Below are positions 14,642-20,885 of a stretch of DNA of 20,885 nt, one piece after another. Made by a program: the position numbers and the translations under genes. Source of the DNA: Nitrosomonadaceae bacterium (GTDB lineage Bacteria > Pseudomonadota > Gammaproteobacteria > Burkholderiales > Nitrosomonadaceae); NCBI GenBank assembly GCA_919902625.1, contig CAKKRO010000093.1, positions 1-20,885 of the forward strand. The letters run 5' to 3'. The notes below the pieces were generated by a model. That model saw nothing but the letters and a program-made list of their open reading frames with translations. It made no database searches and had not been told where the DNA came from. The stretch's first letter is position 1, and each line of letters opens with the position of its first letter.

Positions 14642-15568
14642 ATGCAATTTAAGCATTTTCTGCAATTTAATGATTTTTGCCGTGATGAATATGAGTATTT
14701 GTTTGAACGCGCGCGCTGGATAAAGCAGGAGTTCAAACAATACCGGCAATACTGGCCGTTGGCTGATCGGACTCTGGCCATGATTTTTGACAAAAGCTCG
14801 ACACGTACACGTCTGTCATTTGAAGCCGGGATGCACCAATTAGGCGGCGCGGCGATATACTTATCAACGCGTGATACGCAACTGGGGCGGGGGGAACCGG
14901 TAGAAGATGCTGCGCGAGTCATCTCACGCATGGTTGATATCATTATGATCCGTACCTACGAACATGACGTTATCAAGCGCTTTGCAGAGAATTCAAGAGT
15001 GCCTGTCATTAATGGGTTAACTGACAAATACCATCCGTGTCAAATTATGAGTGATATTTTCACCTATACCGAGTATAGAGGAAGTATCGCCGGTAAAACG
15101 GTGGCATGGATTGGTGATTCCAATAATATGTGTAATACATGGCTGCAGGCGGCTGAGATTTTTGATTTTAAAGTGCATGTATCCACTCCGCCCGGCTATA
15201 ACATTCATCCTGAGCAAATAGGATTAAACGGCGCGGCTCATTATGAGGAATTTGTTAATCCTCGGAAAGCGGTGATTGGAGCGGATCTTGTTACCACGGA
15301 TGTATGGACAAGCATGGGGTTTGAGGCAGAAACAGAGCAAAGAAAAAATGATTTTGCTGCTTTTTGTGTGAATACGGAAATGATGTCTTTGGCTAAAAAA
15401 GATGCTTTATTCATGCACTGCTTGCCTGCTCACCGGGGTGAAGAAGTCACTGCCGAAGTTTTGGATGGGCCGCAATCAGTGGTATGGGATGAAGCTGAAA
15501 ACCGGCTGCATACCCAAAAAGCATTGATGGAATATTTGCTATTGGGTAAATTAAATGCGGAAAATTAA
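14642..15568 (+). CDS. argF: Ornithine carbamoyltransferase, anabolic (308 aa)
   Basis: ArgF joins carbamoyl phosphate and ornithine to give citrulline. I choose the ATG at 14642 since MQFKHFLQFNDF fits the family start; a TTG at 14624 would add six residues. Seen: S53TRTR57 for carbamoyl phosphate, H131PCQ134, DVWTSMG (the ornithine-binding SMG loop region near 220), and H259CLPAHRGEE268 with the reactive Cys. GKTVAWIGDSNNMCNTW marks the start of the ornithine domain. Length is typical of the anabolic trimer. The ribosome-binding site is weak. It lies between argD and argG, with 79 bases before argG. Confidence 0.96.
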   Translation: MQFKHFLQFNDFCRDEYEYLFERARWIKQEFKQYRQYWPLADRTLAMIFDKSSTRTRLSFEAGMHQLGGAAIYLSTRDTQLGRGEPVEDAARVISRMVDIIMIRTYEHDVIKRFAENSRVPVINGLTDKYHPCQIMSDIFTYTEYRGSIAGKTVAWIGDSNNMCNTWLQAAEIFDFKVHVSTPPGYNIHPEQIGLNGAAHYEEFVNPRKAVIGADLVTTDVWTSMGFEAETEQRKNDFAAFCVNTEMMSLAKKDALFMHCLPAHRGEEVTAEVLDGPQSVVWDEAENRLHTQKALMEYLLLGKLNAEN

Positions 15569-15647
15569 ATCTGTAATTTTGAATGACTGATTGAAGTGTT
15601 AAATCGGAAGAGCGTTAGACGCTGGATAAGTGAAAGAATAAAAAATA

Positions 15648-16871
15648 ATGAAAAAAATTAATAAAGTGGTTCTGGCTTTTTCTGGAGGCCTGGATACCTC
15701 GGTAATCTTGAAATGGCTGCAAGATACGTATCAGTGTGAAGTGGTCACATTTACCGCAGATATTGGACAGGGGGAAGAGGTCGAGCCGGCGCGTGCAAAG
15801 GCAGAGCAATTAGGTGTCAGGGAAATTTATATCGATGATTTACGTGAAGAGTTTGTGCGTGATTTTGTGTTTCCCATGTTTCGAGCCAACACGATTTATG
15901 AAGGTGAGTATTTGCTGGGTACGAGTATAGCGCGGCCATTGATTGCAAAAAGGCAAATTGAAATTGCCAATGAGACTGGTGCCGATGCGGTTTCGCATGG
16001 AGCAACGGGCAAAGGTAACGATCAGGTTCGTTTTGAGCTGGGGTATTATGCCTTGCAGCCGGATATTCATGTGATTGCTCCTTGGCGTGAGTGGGATTTA
16101 ACTTCAAGGGAGAAGCTGCTTCAGTACGCTGAGCGGCATGGTATCCCGGTTGAGATGAAAAAGAAGGCTGGTTCACCTTATAGTATGGATGCCAATCTTT
16201 TGCATATTTCTTACGAAGGCAGGGTTCTGGAAGATCCCGCAGCAGAGCCTGAAGAATCAATGTGGCGTTGGAGTGTTTCTCCCGAAAAAGCACCGGATGA
16301 AGCTGAGTATCTGGATGTGGAGTTTAGGCGGGGTGATGTGATTGCATTAAATGGCAATAAATTATCACCGGCCAGTGTATTAGAAAGACTCAATCAATTG
16401 GGCGGGAAGCATGGCATTGGCAGATTGGATCTGGTTGAGAACCGCTATGTCGGGATGAAATCGAGAGGATGCTATGAAACTCCCGGAGGAACAATTTTAC
16501 TCCGTGCCCATCGCGCGATGGAATCGATCACTCTGGATCGGGAAGTGGCGCATTTAAAGGATGACTTGATGCCTCGTTATGCGGCATTAATTTACAATGG
16601 CTATTGGTGGAGCCCGGAGCGTAAAATCATGCAAACCATGATTGATGCGACGCAGGAGAAAGTGAATGGGTGGGTGAGGATGAAATTGTATAAGGGGAAT
16701 GTCATCGTGGTTGGAAGAGATTCTCAAACCGACTCATTGTTTGATTCTAATGTGGCTACCTTTGAGGATGATGCAGGTGCCTATAATCAGGGAGATGCAG
16801 CAGGTTTTATAAAGCTGAACGCATTAAGATTGCGCATTGCCGCCGGGGTTGAGAAAAAAAACAAGAATTAG
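15648..16871 (+). CDS. argG: Argininosuccinate synthase (407 aa)
   Basis: ArgG condenses citrulline and aspartate using ATP to argininosuccinate. The N-terminal A10FSGGLDTS18 is the ATP pyrophosphatase loop. Further family stretches are GQGEE, GTSIARPLIAKRQIEIA, GATGKGNDQVRFE, and SPYSMDANLLHISYEG, all intact. The C-terminal half has ENRYVGMKSRGCYETPGGTIL. Length is that of the short (type 1) enzyme. It is the third arg gene in a row on this strand, so citrulline made by ArgF is used by the next product; argH is not in the window. The ATG has only an A-rich leader with no strong ribosome-binding site. A five-base hairpin (AGCGT/ACGCT at about 15611-15623) lies in the gap but lacks a T-run. 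Confidence 0.97.
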   Translation: MKKINKVVLAFSGGLDTSVILKWLQDTYQCEVVTFTADIGQGEEVEPARAKAEQLGVREIYIDDLREEFVRDFVFPMFRANTIYEGEYLLGTSIARPLIAKRQIEIANETGADAVSHGATGKGNDQVRFELGYYALQPDIHVIAPWREWDLTSREKLLQYAERHGIPVEMKKKAGSPYSMDANLLHISYEGRVLEDPAAEPEESMWRWSVSPEKAPDEAEYLDVEFRRGDVIALNGNKLSPASVLERLNQLGGKHGIGRLDLVENRYVGMKSRGCYETPGGTILLRAHRAMESITLDREVAHLKDDLMPRYAALIYNGYWWSPERKIMQTMIDATQEKVNGWVRMKLYKGNVIVVGRDSQTDSLFDSNVATFEDDAGAYNQGDAAGFIKLNALRLRIAAGVEKKNKN

Positions 16872-16980
16872 GATTTTGCCGGGCATTCAATAGAATAGAA
16901 GCTTGGTAATAATGATGTTGGGTTTTAAGTGATTTCTGTAGAAGAACACATTTCAGTTTGCCTCAATCAAGAGGGATATA

Positions 16981-17466
16981 ATGCCATCATTTGATATTGT
17001 TTCAGAGGTTGATAAACAGGAAGTCAGGAATGCGGTAGAACAGGTAAACAAGGAAGTAGGCACGCGATTTGACTTTAAAGGTTCCGATGCAAGGGTTGAG
17101 CAGGCAGAGTATCAGTTGATAGTTTTTGCGGATGATGAATTCAAGCTGGAGCAGGTGTCGGATATTCTGCGGACCAAATTGACAAAGCGGAGCGTGGATG
17201 TGCGTTGCCTGGAAATGGGGCAGGTAGAGAAAATCAGTGGAAATAAAGTAAAGCAGGTAGTGACAGTTAAGACTGGACTCGATACAGACTTGGCAAAAAA
17301 AATTGTAAGAGGTATTAAGGATAGTAAGCTTAAAGTACAAGCAAGCATTCAAGGGGATGTGGTGCGCGTAACCGGCGTAAAAAAAGATATATTGCAAGAG
17401 GCGATGCAATTAACAAGAAAACTAGTGGATAATTTTCCATTGCAGTTTCATAACTTTAGAGATTGA
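16981..17466 (+). CDS. yajQ: YajQ-family nucleotide-binding protein (161 aa)
   Basis: The entire length matches the YajQ (UPF0234) family: MPSFDIVSEVDKQEVRNAV at the front, TRFDFKGSDA, and the end FPLQFHNFRD, with two similar alpha-beta halves. YajQ proteins bind nucleotides, and in Xanthomonas one was reported to bind cyclic di-GMP and act with a transcription factor; function in this organism is unknown. The start has AGAGGGA seven bases or so upstream. It is transcribed in the same direction as argG (109 bases upstream) and ends before the str promoter. It looks complete, with no frame problems. Confidence 0.95.
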   Translation: MPSFDIVSEVDKQEVRNAVEQVNKEVGTRFDFKGSDARVEQAEYQLIVFADDEFKLEQVSDILRTKLTKRSVDVRCLEMGQVEKISGNKVKQVVTVKTGLDTDLAKKIVRGIKDSKLKVQASIQGDVVRVTGVKKDILQEAMQLTRKLVDNFPLQFHNFRD

Positions 17467-17556
17467 TGGTGTTAAGTAAGATACGGCGGACATCTTGCAG
17501 CAGTGCGCTGGAAATAATTTTAGCGGCCAAATAAACTTCGGTAATCCATGTTTGTC

Positions 17557-17585
17557 TTGACATACAGCGATAAACCCCATAGAAT
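17557..17585 (+). promoter_or_regulatory. Strong sigma-70 promoter of the str operon
   Basis: TTGACA (17557-17562) and TAGAAT (17580-17585) are separated by exactly 17 bases, five of six and six of six consensus matches respectively for the -10 and -35. A C-rich stretch (CCGCTCTC) follows, as in promoters under stringent control. The start of transcription would be near 17592, giving a leader of about 140 bases before rpsL. Confidence 0.75.
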
Positions 17586-17692
17586 CCGCTCTCTTTTTTG
17601 TCGCATCTTTGGTGAGTTGAGATGTCGGGTTGCTAATTGCCATTACATTAGCATGGGTAATTAAATACAAGATCAGTAAATAGAAATAGTAT

Positions 17693-17721
17693 GGACGGCT
17701 AAAAAGCCGTCCCAGTTTTTT
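17693..17721 (+). terminator. Terminator-like hairpin with T-run in the rpsL leader (possible attenuator)
   Basis: GGACGGCT (17693-17700) pairs perfectly with AGCCGTCC (17705-17712) around an AAAA loop, followed by CAG and six T residues (17716-17721). This is the shape of an intrinsic terminator, placed 11 bases before the rpsL ATG and downstream of the str promoter. The ribosome-binding site (TAGGA) comes directly after. It might attenuate the operon, or simply be an RNA structure affecting translation or processing. Confidence 0.5.
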
Positions 17722-17732
17722 AGGACATAGAA

Positions 17733-18110
17733 ATGCCGACAATTAGTCAGTTAGTTCGAAAGCCGCGTGTTGCTAAGCGAGTTAAAAGTAATGTTCCTGC
17801 GTTAGAAAACAGTCCGCAGAAGAGAGGGGTGTGCACGAGGGTGTATACGACAACCCCCAAAAAACCGAATTCAGCGCTACGTAAAGTTGCAAGGGTTAGA
17901 TTGACTAATGGATTTGAAGTGTCGAGTTACATTGGTGGCGAGGGACATAATCTTCAGGAGCACTCAGTCGTACTGATACGTGGTGGTCGTGTTAAGGATT
18001 TGCCGGGCGTTCGTTATCATACGGTTAGAGGTAGTCTGGATACGGCGGGTGTAAAAGATCGTAAGCAGGGGCGATCAAAGTATGGCTCCAAGAAACCAAA
18101 AACTGCTTAG
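17733..18110 (+). CDS. rpsL: 30S ribosomal protein S12 (125 aa)
   Basis: S12 sits at the decoding centre of the small subunit and monitors codon-anticodon pairing. The sequence is nearly canonical: QKRGVCTRVYTTTPKKPNSALRK with both lysines (Lys43 and Lys44 counting Met1) and GGRVKDLPGVRYH with the lysine and aspartate near 88-89. These positions are where streptomycin-resistance changes arise, and all are of the sensitive type. The gene begins the str operon with TAGGA before the ATG. Length matches E. coli (124). The rpoBC genes that precede it in many betaproteobacteria are not upstream here; yajQ is. Confidence 0.99.
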   Translation: MPTISQLVRKPRVAKRVKSNVPALENSPQKRGVCTRVYTTTPKKPNSALRKVARVRLTNGFEVSSYIGGEGHNLQEHSVVLIRGGRVKDLPGVRYHTVRGSLDTAGVKDRKQGRSKYGSKKPKTA

Positions 18111-18117
18111 AATTAAG

Positions 18118-18138
18118 AACTAAGTGTTACTTTTAGTT
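18118..18138 (+). promoter_or_regulatory. Small hairpin between rpsL and rpsG
   Basis: AACTAA (18118-18123) can pair with TTAGTT (18133-18138) around a nine-base loop. In E. coli the rpsL-rpsG gap carries the S7 translational-feedback site, but that structure is larger and I cannot show equivalence; this is only a candidate. Confidence 0.2.
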
Positions 18139-18179
18139 GTAAATGAGAAACATGTTGCAAAAGGAAATGAGGTTAGATA

Positions 18180-18650
18180 ATGCCAAGACGTAGAGAAGTT
18201 CCAAAGCGCGAGATACTGCCGGATCCGAAATATCATAATGTAGAGTTAGCAAAATTTGTTAATGTGCTTATGACACGTGGTAAGAAATCGGTAGCAGAAA
18301 GGATTATCTACGGGGCGTTAGATCATATAGAAAAGAAAACGGGCGGCGATCCGCTGGAAGTATTTACGCAAGCGCTAACTAACGTAAGACCCATGGTGGA
18401 GGTAAAAAGTCGTCGGGTAGGTGGTGCTAACTATCAGGTGCCAGTTGAAGTGCGTTCTGTGCGGCGCAATGCTTTGGCGATGAGATGGCTTCGGGATGCG
18501 GCTAGAAAAAGAAGCGAAAAATCTATGGATGCCAGATTGGCGGGCGAGTTAACTGAGGCGGCTGAAGGTCGTGGCGGAGCCGTTAAGAAACGGGAAGAAG
18601 TGCATAGAATGGCTGAATCAAATAAGGCATTCTCACATTTTAGATTTTAG
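18180..18650 (+). CDS. rpsG: 30S ribosomal protein S7 (156 aa)
   Basis: S7 is a primary binder that nucleates assembly of the 3' major domain of 16S rRNA and lies near the exit site. The N-terminal PRRREVPKREILPDPKYHN, the middle RVGGANYQVPVEVRSVRRNALAMRWL, and the C-terminal MAESNKAFSHFRF are all family hallmarks. In E. coli, S7 also represses translation of its operon. AGGTTA precedes the ATG. It is 69 bases after rpsL and 63 before fusA on the same strand, in the expected order. No oddities seen. Confidence 0.99.
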   Translation: MPRRREVPKREILPDPKYHNVELAKFVNVLMTRGKKSVAERIIYGALDHIEKKTGGDPLEVFTQALTNVRPMVEVKSRRVGGANYQVPVEVRSVRRNALAMRWLRDAARKRSEKSMDARLAGELTEAAEGRGGAVKKREEVHRMAESNKAFSHFRF

Positions 18651-18713
18651 TTGATTAGGATCTATAGTACCGAATTCATTCACAAATTGAAATAATCGTA
18701 AGGCATTATAACT

Positions 18714-20804
18714 GTGGCAAGAAAAACACCCATTGAGCGTTATAGAAACATCGGTATCATGGCGCATATTGACGCTGGTAAAACAACTACCACCGAGCGT
18801 GTGCTCTTTTATACTGGCGTATCTCATAAAATAGGCGAAGTCCATGATGGCGCTGCCACCATGGACTGGATGGAGCAAGAGCAGGAAAGGGGAATTACGA
18901 TTACTTCTGCTGCCACAACTTGTTTTTGGAAAGGAATGGCCGGGAATTATCCAGAGCATCGGATCAATATCATTGATACTCCGGGGCACGTGGATTTTAC
19001 AATTGAAGTCGAGCGTTCGTTGCGTGTTCTGGATGGAGCTTGTACAGTATTTTGCGCGGTAGGTGGTGTGCAGCCTCAAACTGAAACAGTTTGGAGGCAG
19101 GCGAATAAATATAAAGTCCCGCGATTGGCATTTGTCAATAAAATGGATAGATCGGGAGCAAACTTTATGCGTGTGTATGAGCAGATCAAGACACGTCTTA
19201 AAGCTACGCCTGTGCCAATACAATTGCCCATAGGTGCCGAGGAAAAATTTGAAGGCGTTGTCGACTTGATAAAAATGAAGGCCATTTATTGGGATGAAGA
19301 AAGTCGGGGAACAAAATTTGAAGAGCGTGAAATACCTTCAAGTCTGCAGGCAGATGCCAAGGATTGGCGGGAAAAAATGCTTGAGACAGCGGCTGAAGCA
19401 AATGAAGATCTGATGAACAAATATCTCGAAAATGGGGATTTGGAGGCATCGGATATTAAGATCGGTTTGCGTGCACGCACTATTAATAATGAAATCATTC
19501 CTATGATGTGCGGCACGGCCTTTAAGAATAAAGGTGTTCAAGCAATGCTGGATGCGGTTATAGATTACATGCCTTCACCCACAGATGTTGTGGCGATAGA
19601 AGGTGAGAATGATAAGGGCGAGGCAGATAAGAGAGTGGCTGATGATAGCGAGCCATTTTCTGCGTTGGCATTCAAAATTGCAACAGATCCATATGTTGGT
19701 CAACTGATATTTTTCAGAGTGTATTCTGGAGTCGTTGCAACGGGGGATTTTATCTATAATCCCGTTAAGGGTAGGAAAGAGAGAATTGGGCGGCTACTTC
19801 AAATGCATGCGAACCAACGTGAAGAGATTAAGGAAGTTCGTGCGGGTGATATAGCGGCAGCTGTTGGACTGAAAGATATTGTTACAGGGGATACCTTGTG
19901 CGATCCGCAGAGGGTTATCACATTGGAGAGAATGGAATTTCCAGAACCGGTGATCCATGTTGCAGTTGAACCCAGAACAAAAGTTGATCAAGAGAAAATG
20001 GGCATTGCGCTGAACAGGCTTGCGCAAGAGGATCCTTCATTTAGAGTTCGTACAGACGAAGAATCAGGTCAAACAATTATTTCCGGAATGGGTGAATTGC
20101 ATTTGGAGATTATTGTAGATCGCATGAAGCGAGAGTTTGGCGTAGAAGCTAATGTAGGGGCGCCTCAGGTCGCATATCGTGAAGCGATAAGAAAACAGAT
20201 TGAGATTGAAGGAAAATTTGTCAAGCAATCGGGTGGGCGAGGTCAGTATGGTCATGTTTGGCTTAGAATGGAACCTAATGAAACCGGAAAAGGCTTTGAA
20301 TTTATTGATCAAATAAAAGGCGGAGCCGTGCCGAGAGAATATATACCGGCAGTAGAAAAAGGACTTTTGGAAACATTGCCGAGCGGAGTATTGGCTGGAT
20401 ATCCTGTGGTAGATGTGAGGGTCACGCTTTTTGATGGCTCATATCATGACGTTGATTCTAATGAAAATGCATTCAAAATGGCGGCGTCAATAGCATTCAA
20501 AGATGGAATGCGTAAAGCTAATCCAGTCTTGCTTGAGCCTATGATGGCAGTCGAAGTGGAGTCGCCAGAAGATTTTATGGGAAATGTTGTTGGTGATTTG
20601 TCATCAAGACGTGGCATGATACAGGGAATGGAAGATGTGCCCGGTTTTAAGGTGATTCGAGCTGAAGTGCCGCTGGCTGAGATGTTCGGATACTCGACAG
20701 CGTTAAGGTCGGCCACGCAAGGAAGGGCAACCTATTCAATGGAGTTTAAGCATTACGCTGAAGCTCCGAAGAATGTGGCAGAGGCGATCATAAACAAAAA
20801 GTAA
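18714..20804 (+). CDS. fusA: Elongation factor G (696 aa)
   Basis: EF-G drives translocation of tRNAs and mRNA on the ribosome with GTP and helps recycle it. Start codon is GTG, with TAAGG upstream. GTP-binding motifs: A17HIDAGKT24 (G1), D88TPGH92 (G3), N142KMD145 (G4). Switch I is around E57-QERGITITSAAT. Domains II to V follow, with GGRGQYGHVWLRM in domain IV and the C-terminal FGYSTALRSATQGRATYSMEF. Length is that of canonical EF-G1 and all motifs are intact. It ends 31 bases before tuf. Residues linked elsewhere to fusidic-acid resistance were not individually assessed. Confidence 0.99.
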   Translation: MARKTPIERYRNIGIMAHIDAGKTTTTERVLFYTGVSHKIGEVHDGAATMDWMEQEQERGITITSAATTCFWKGMAGNYPEHRINIIDTPGHVDFTIEVERSLRVLDGACTVFCAVGGVQPQTETVWRQANKYKVPRLAFVNKMDRSGANFMRVYEQIKTRLKATPVPIQLPIGAEEKFEGVVDLIKMKAIYWDEESRGTKFEEREIPSSLQADAKDWREKMLETAAEANEDLMNKYLENGDLEASDIKIGLRARTINNEIIPMMCGTAFKNKGVQAMLDAVIDYMPSPTDVVAIEGENDKGEADKRVADDSEPFSALAFKIATDPYVGQLIFFRVYSGVVATGDFIYNPVKGRKERIGRLLQMHANQREEIKEVRAGDIAAAVGLKDIVTGDTLCDPQRVITLERMEFPEPVIHVAVEPRTKVDQEKMGIALNRLAQEDPSFRVRTDEESGQTIISGMGELHLEIIVDRMKREFGVEANVGAPQVAYREAIRKQIEIEGKFVKQSGGRGQYGHVWLRMEPNETGKGFEFIDQIKGGAVPREYIPAVEKGLLETLPSGVLAGYPVVDVRVTLFDGSYHDVDSNENAFKMAASIAFKDGMRKANPVLLEPMMAVEVESPEDFMGNVVGDLSSRRGMIQGMEDVPGFKVIRAEVPLAEMFGYSTALRSATQGRATYSMEFKHYAEAPKNVAEAIINKK

Positions 20805-20835
20805 TTGAATTGTATAGAGTGTAAAGGATAAGGTC

Positions 20836-20885
20836 ATGGCAAAAAGTAAATTTGAGCGATCGAAGCCACACGTAAATGTTGGTAC
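20836..20885 (+). CDS. tuf: Elongation factor Tu, N-terminal start only (3' end outside window)
   Basis: The first 16 complete codons read MAKSKFERSKPHVNVG, the standard EF-Tu opening just before its first GTP-binding loop. AAGGATAAGG, a good ribosome-binding site, precedes the ATG. Its position behind fusA is the conserved str-operon order. Only the start is present, so nothing can be said about the rest or about which tuf copy it is. Confidence 0.95.
   Translation, partial: MAKSKFERSKPHVNVG

Noticed and set aside
17422..17742. 106-residue minus-strand ORF between yajQ and rpsL
   Set aside because: It overlaps the yajQ end and the rpsL start, covers the str promoter and leader hairpin, and shows no family features.

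Overview
The window reads as chromosomal DNA of a betaproteobacterium, most likely of the Nitrosomonas type. I base this on the housekeeping protein sequences and on the gene order gyrA-serC-serA-pheA-hisC-aroF-tyrA. This is inference from the sequence alone; a 16S or core-gene search would settle it. The window is mostly housekeeping, with one accessory stretch at the left end.

Positions 1-4000 are accessory. They hold the 3' end of an NhaC-type Na+/H+ antiporter gene; a small membrane protein gene with its own clear promoter; an orphan BrnA/CopG-like antitoxin gene whose C-terminus is frameshifted; a two-domain GNAT acetyltransferase; a 57-residue secreted peptide not previously in any ORF list because of its size; a lone, short FecR-like membrane protein; and a DUF2283 gene. 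The DUF2283 gene is coupled to a broken partner that abuts the tyrA stop codon. A 23-base echo of nhaC and a hairpin repeat lie inside this stretch, so it has been rearranged.

Positions 3988-13132 (minus strand) are one tightly packed run: gyrA, serC, serA, pheA, hisC, aroF (type I-beta DAHP synthase), tyrA. It combines DNA gyrase subunit A with serine synthesis (SerA, SerC) and phenylalanine/tyrosine synthesis (AroF entry step, PheA and TyrA branches, HisC as aminotransferase). This is a version of the known mixed-function supraoperon. The usual tail (EPSP synthase, cmk, rpsA) is absent after tyrA, where the accessory stretch begins.

Positions 13133-17466 (plus strand) run divergently from gyrA: argD, argF and argG (ornithine to argininosuccinate), then yajQ. 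Positions 17557-20885 are the str operon: a near-consensus promoter, a leader with a terminator-like hairpin, rpsL, rpsG, fusA and the first codons of tuf.

I saw no rRNA, tRNA, CRISPR array, prophage or complete insertion sequence. The best candidates for something undescribed are the small secreted peptide near the lone FecR, the coupled DUF2283 pair, and the hairpin in the rpsL leader. None amounts to a demonstrated new system.
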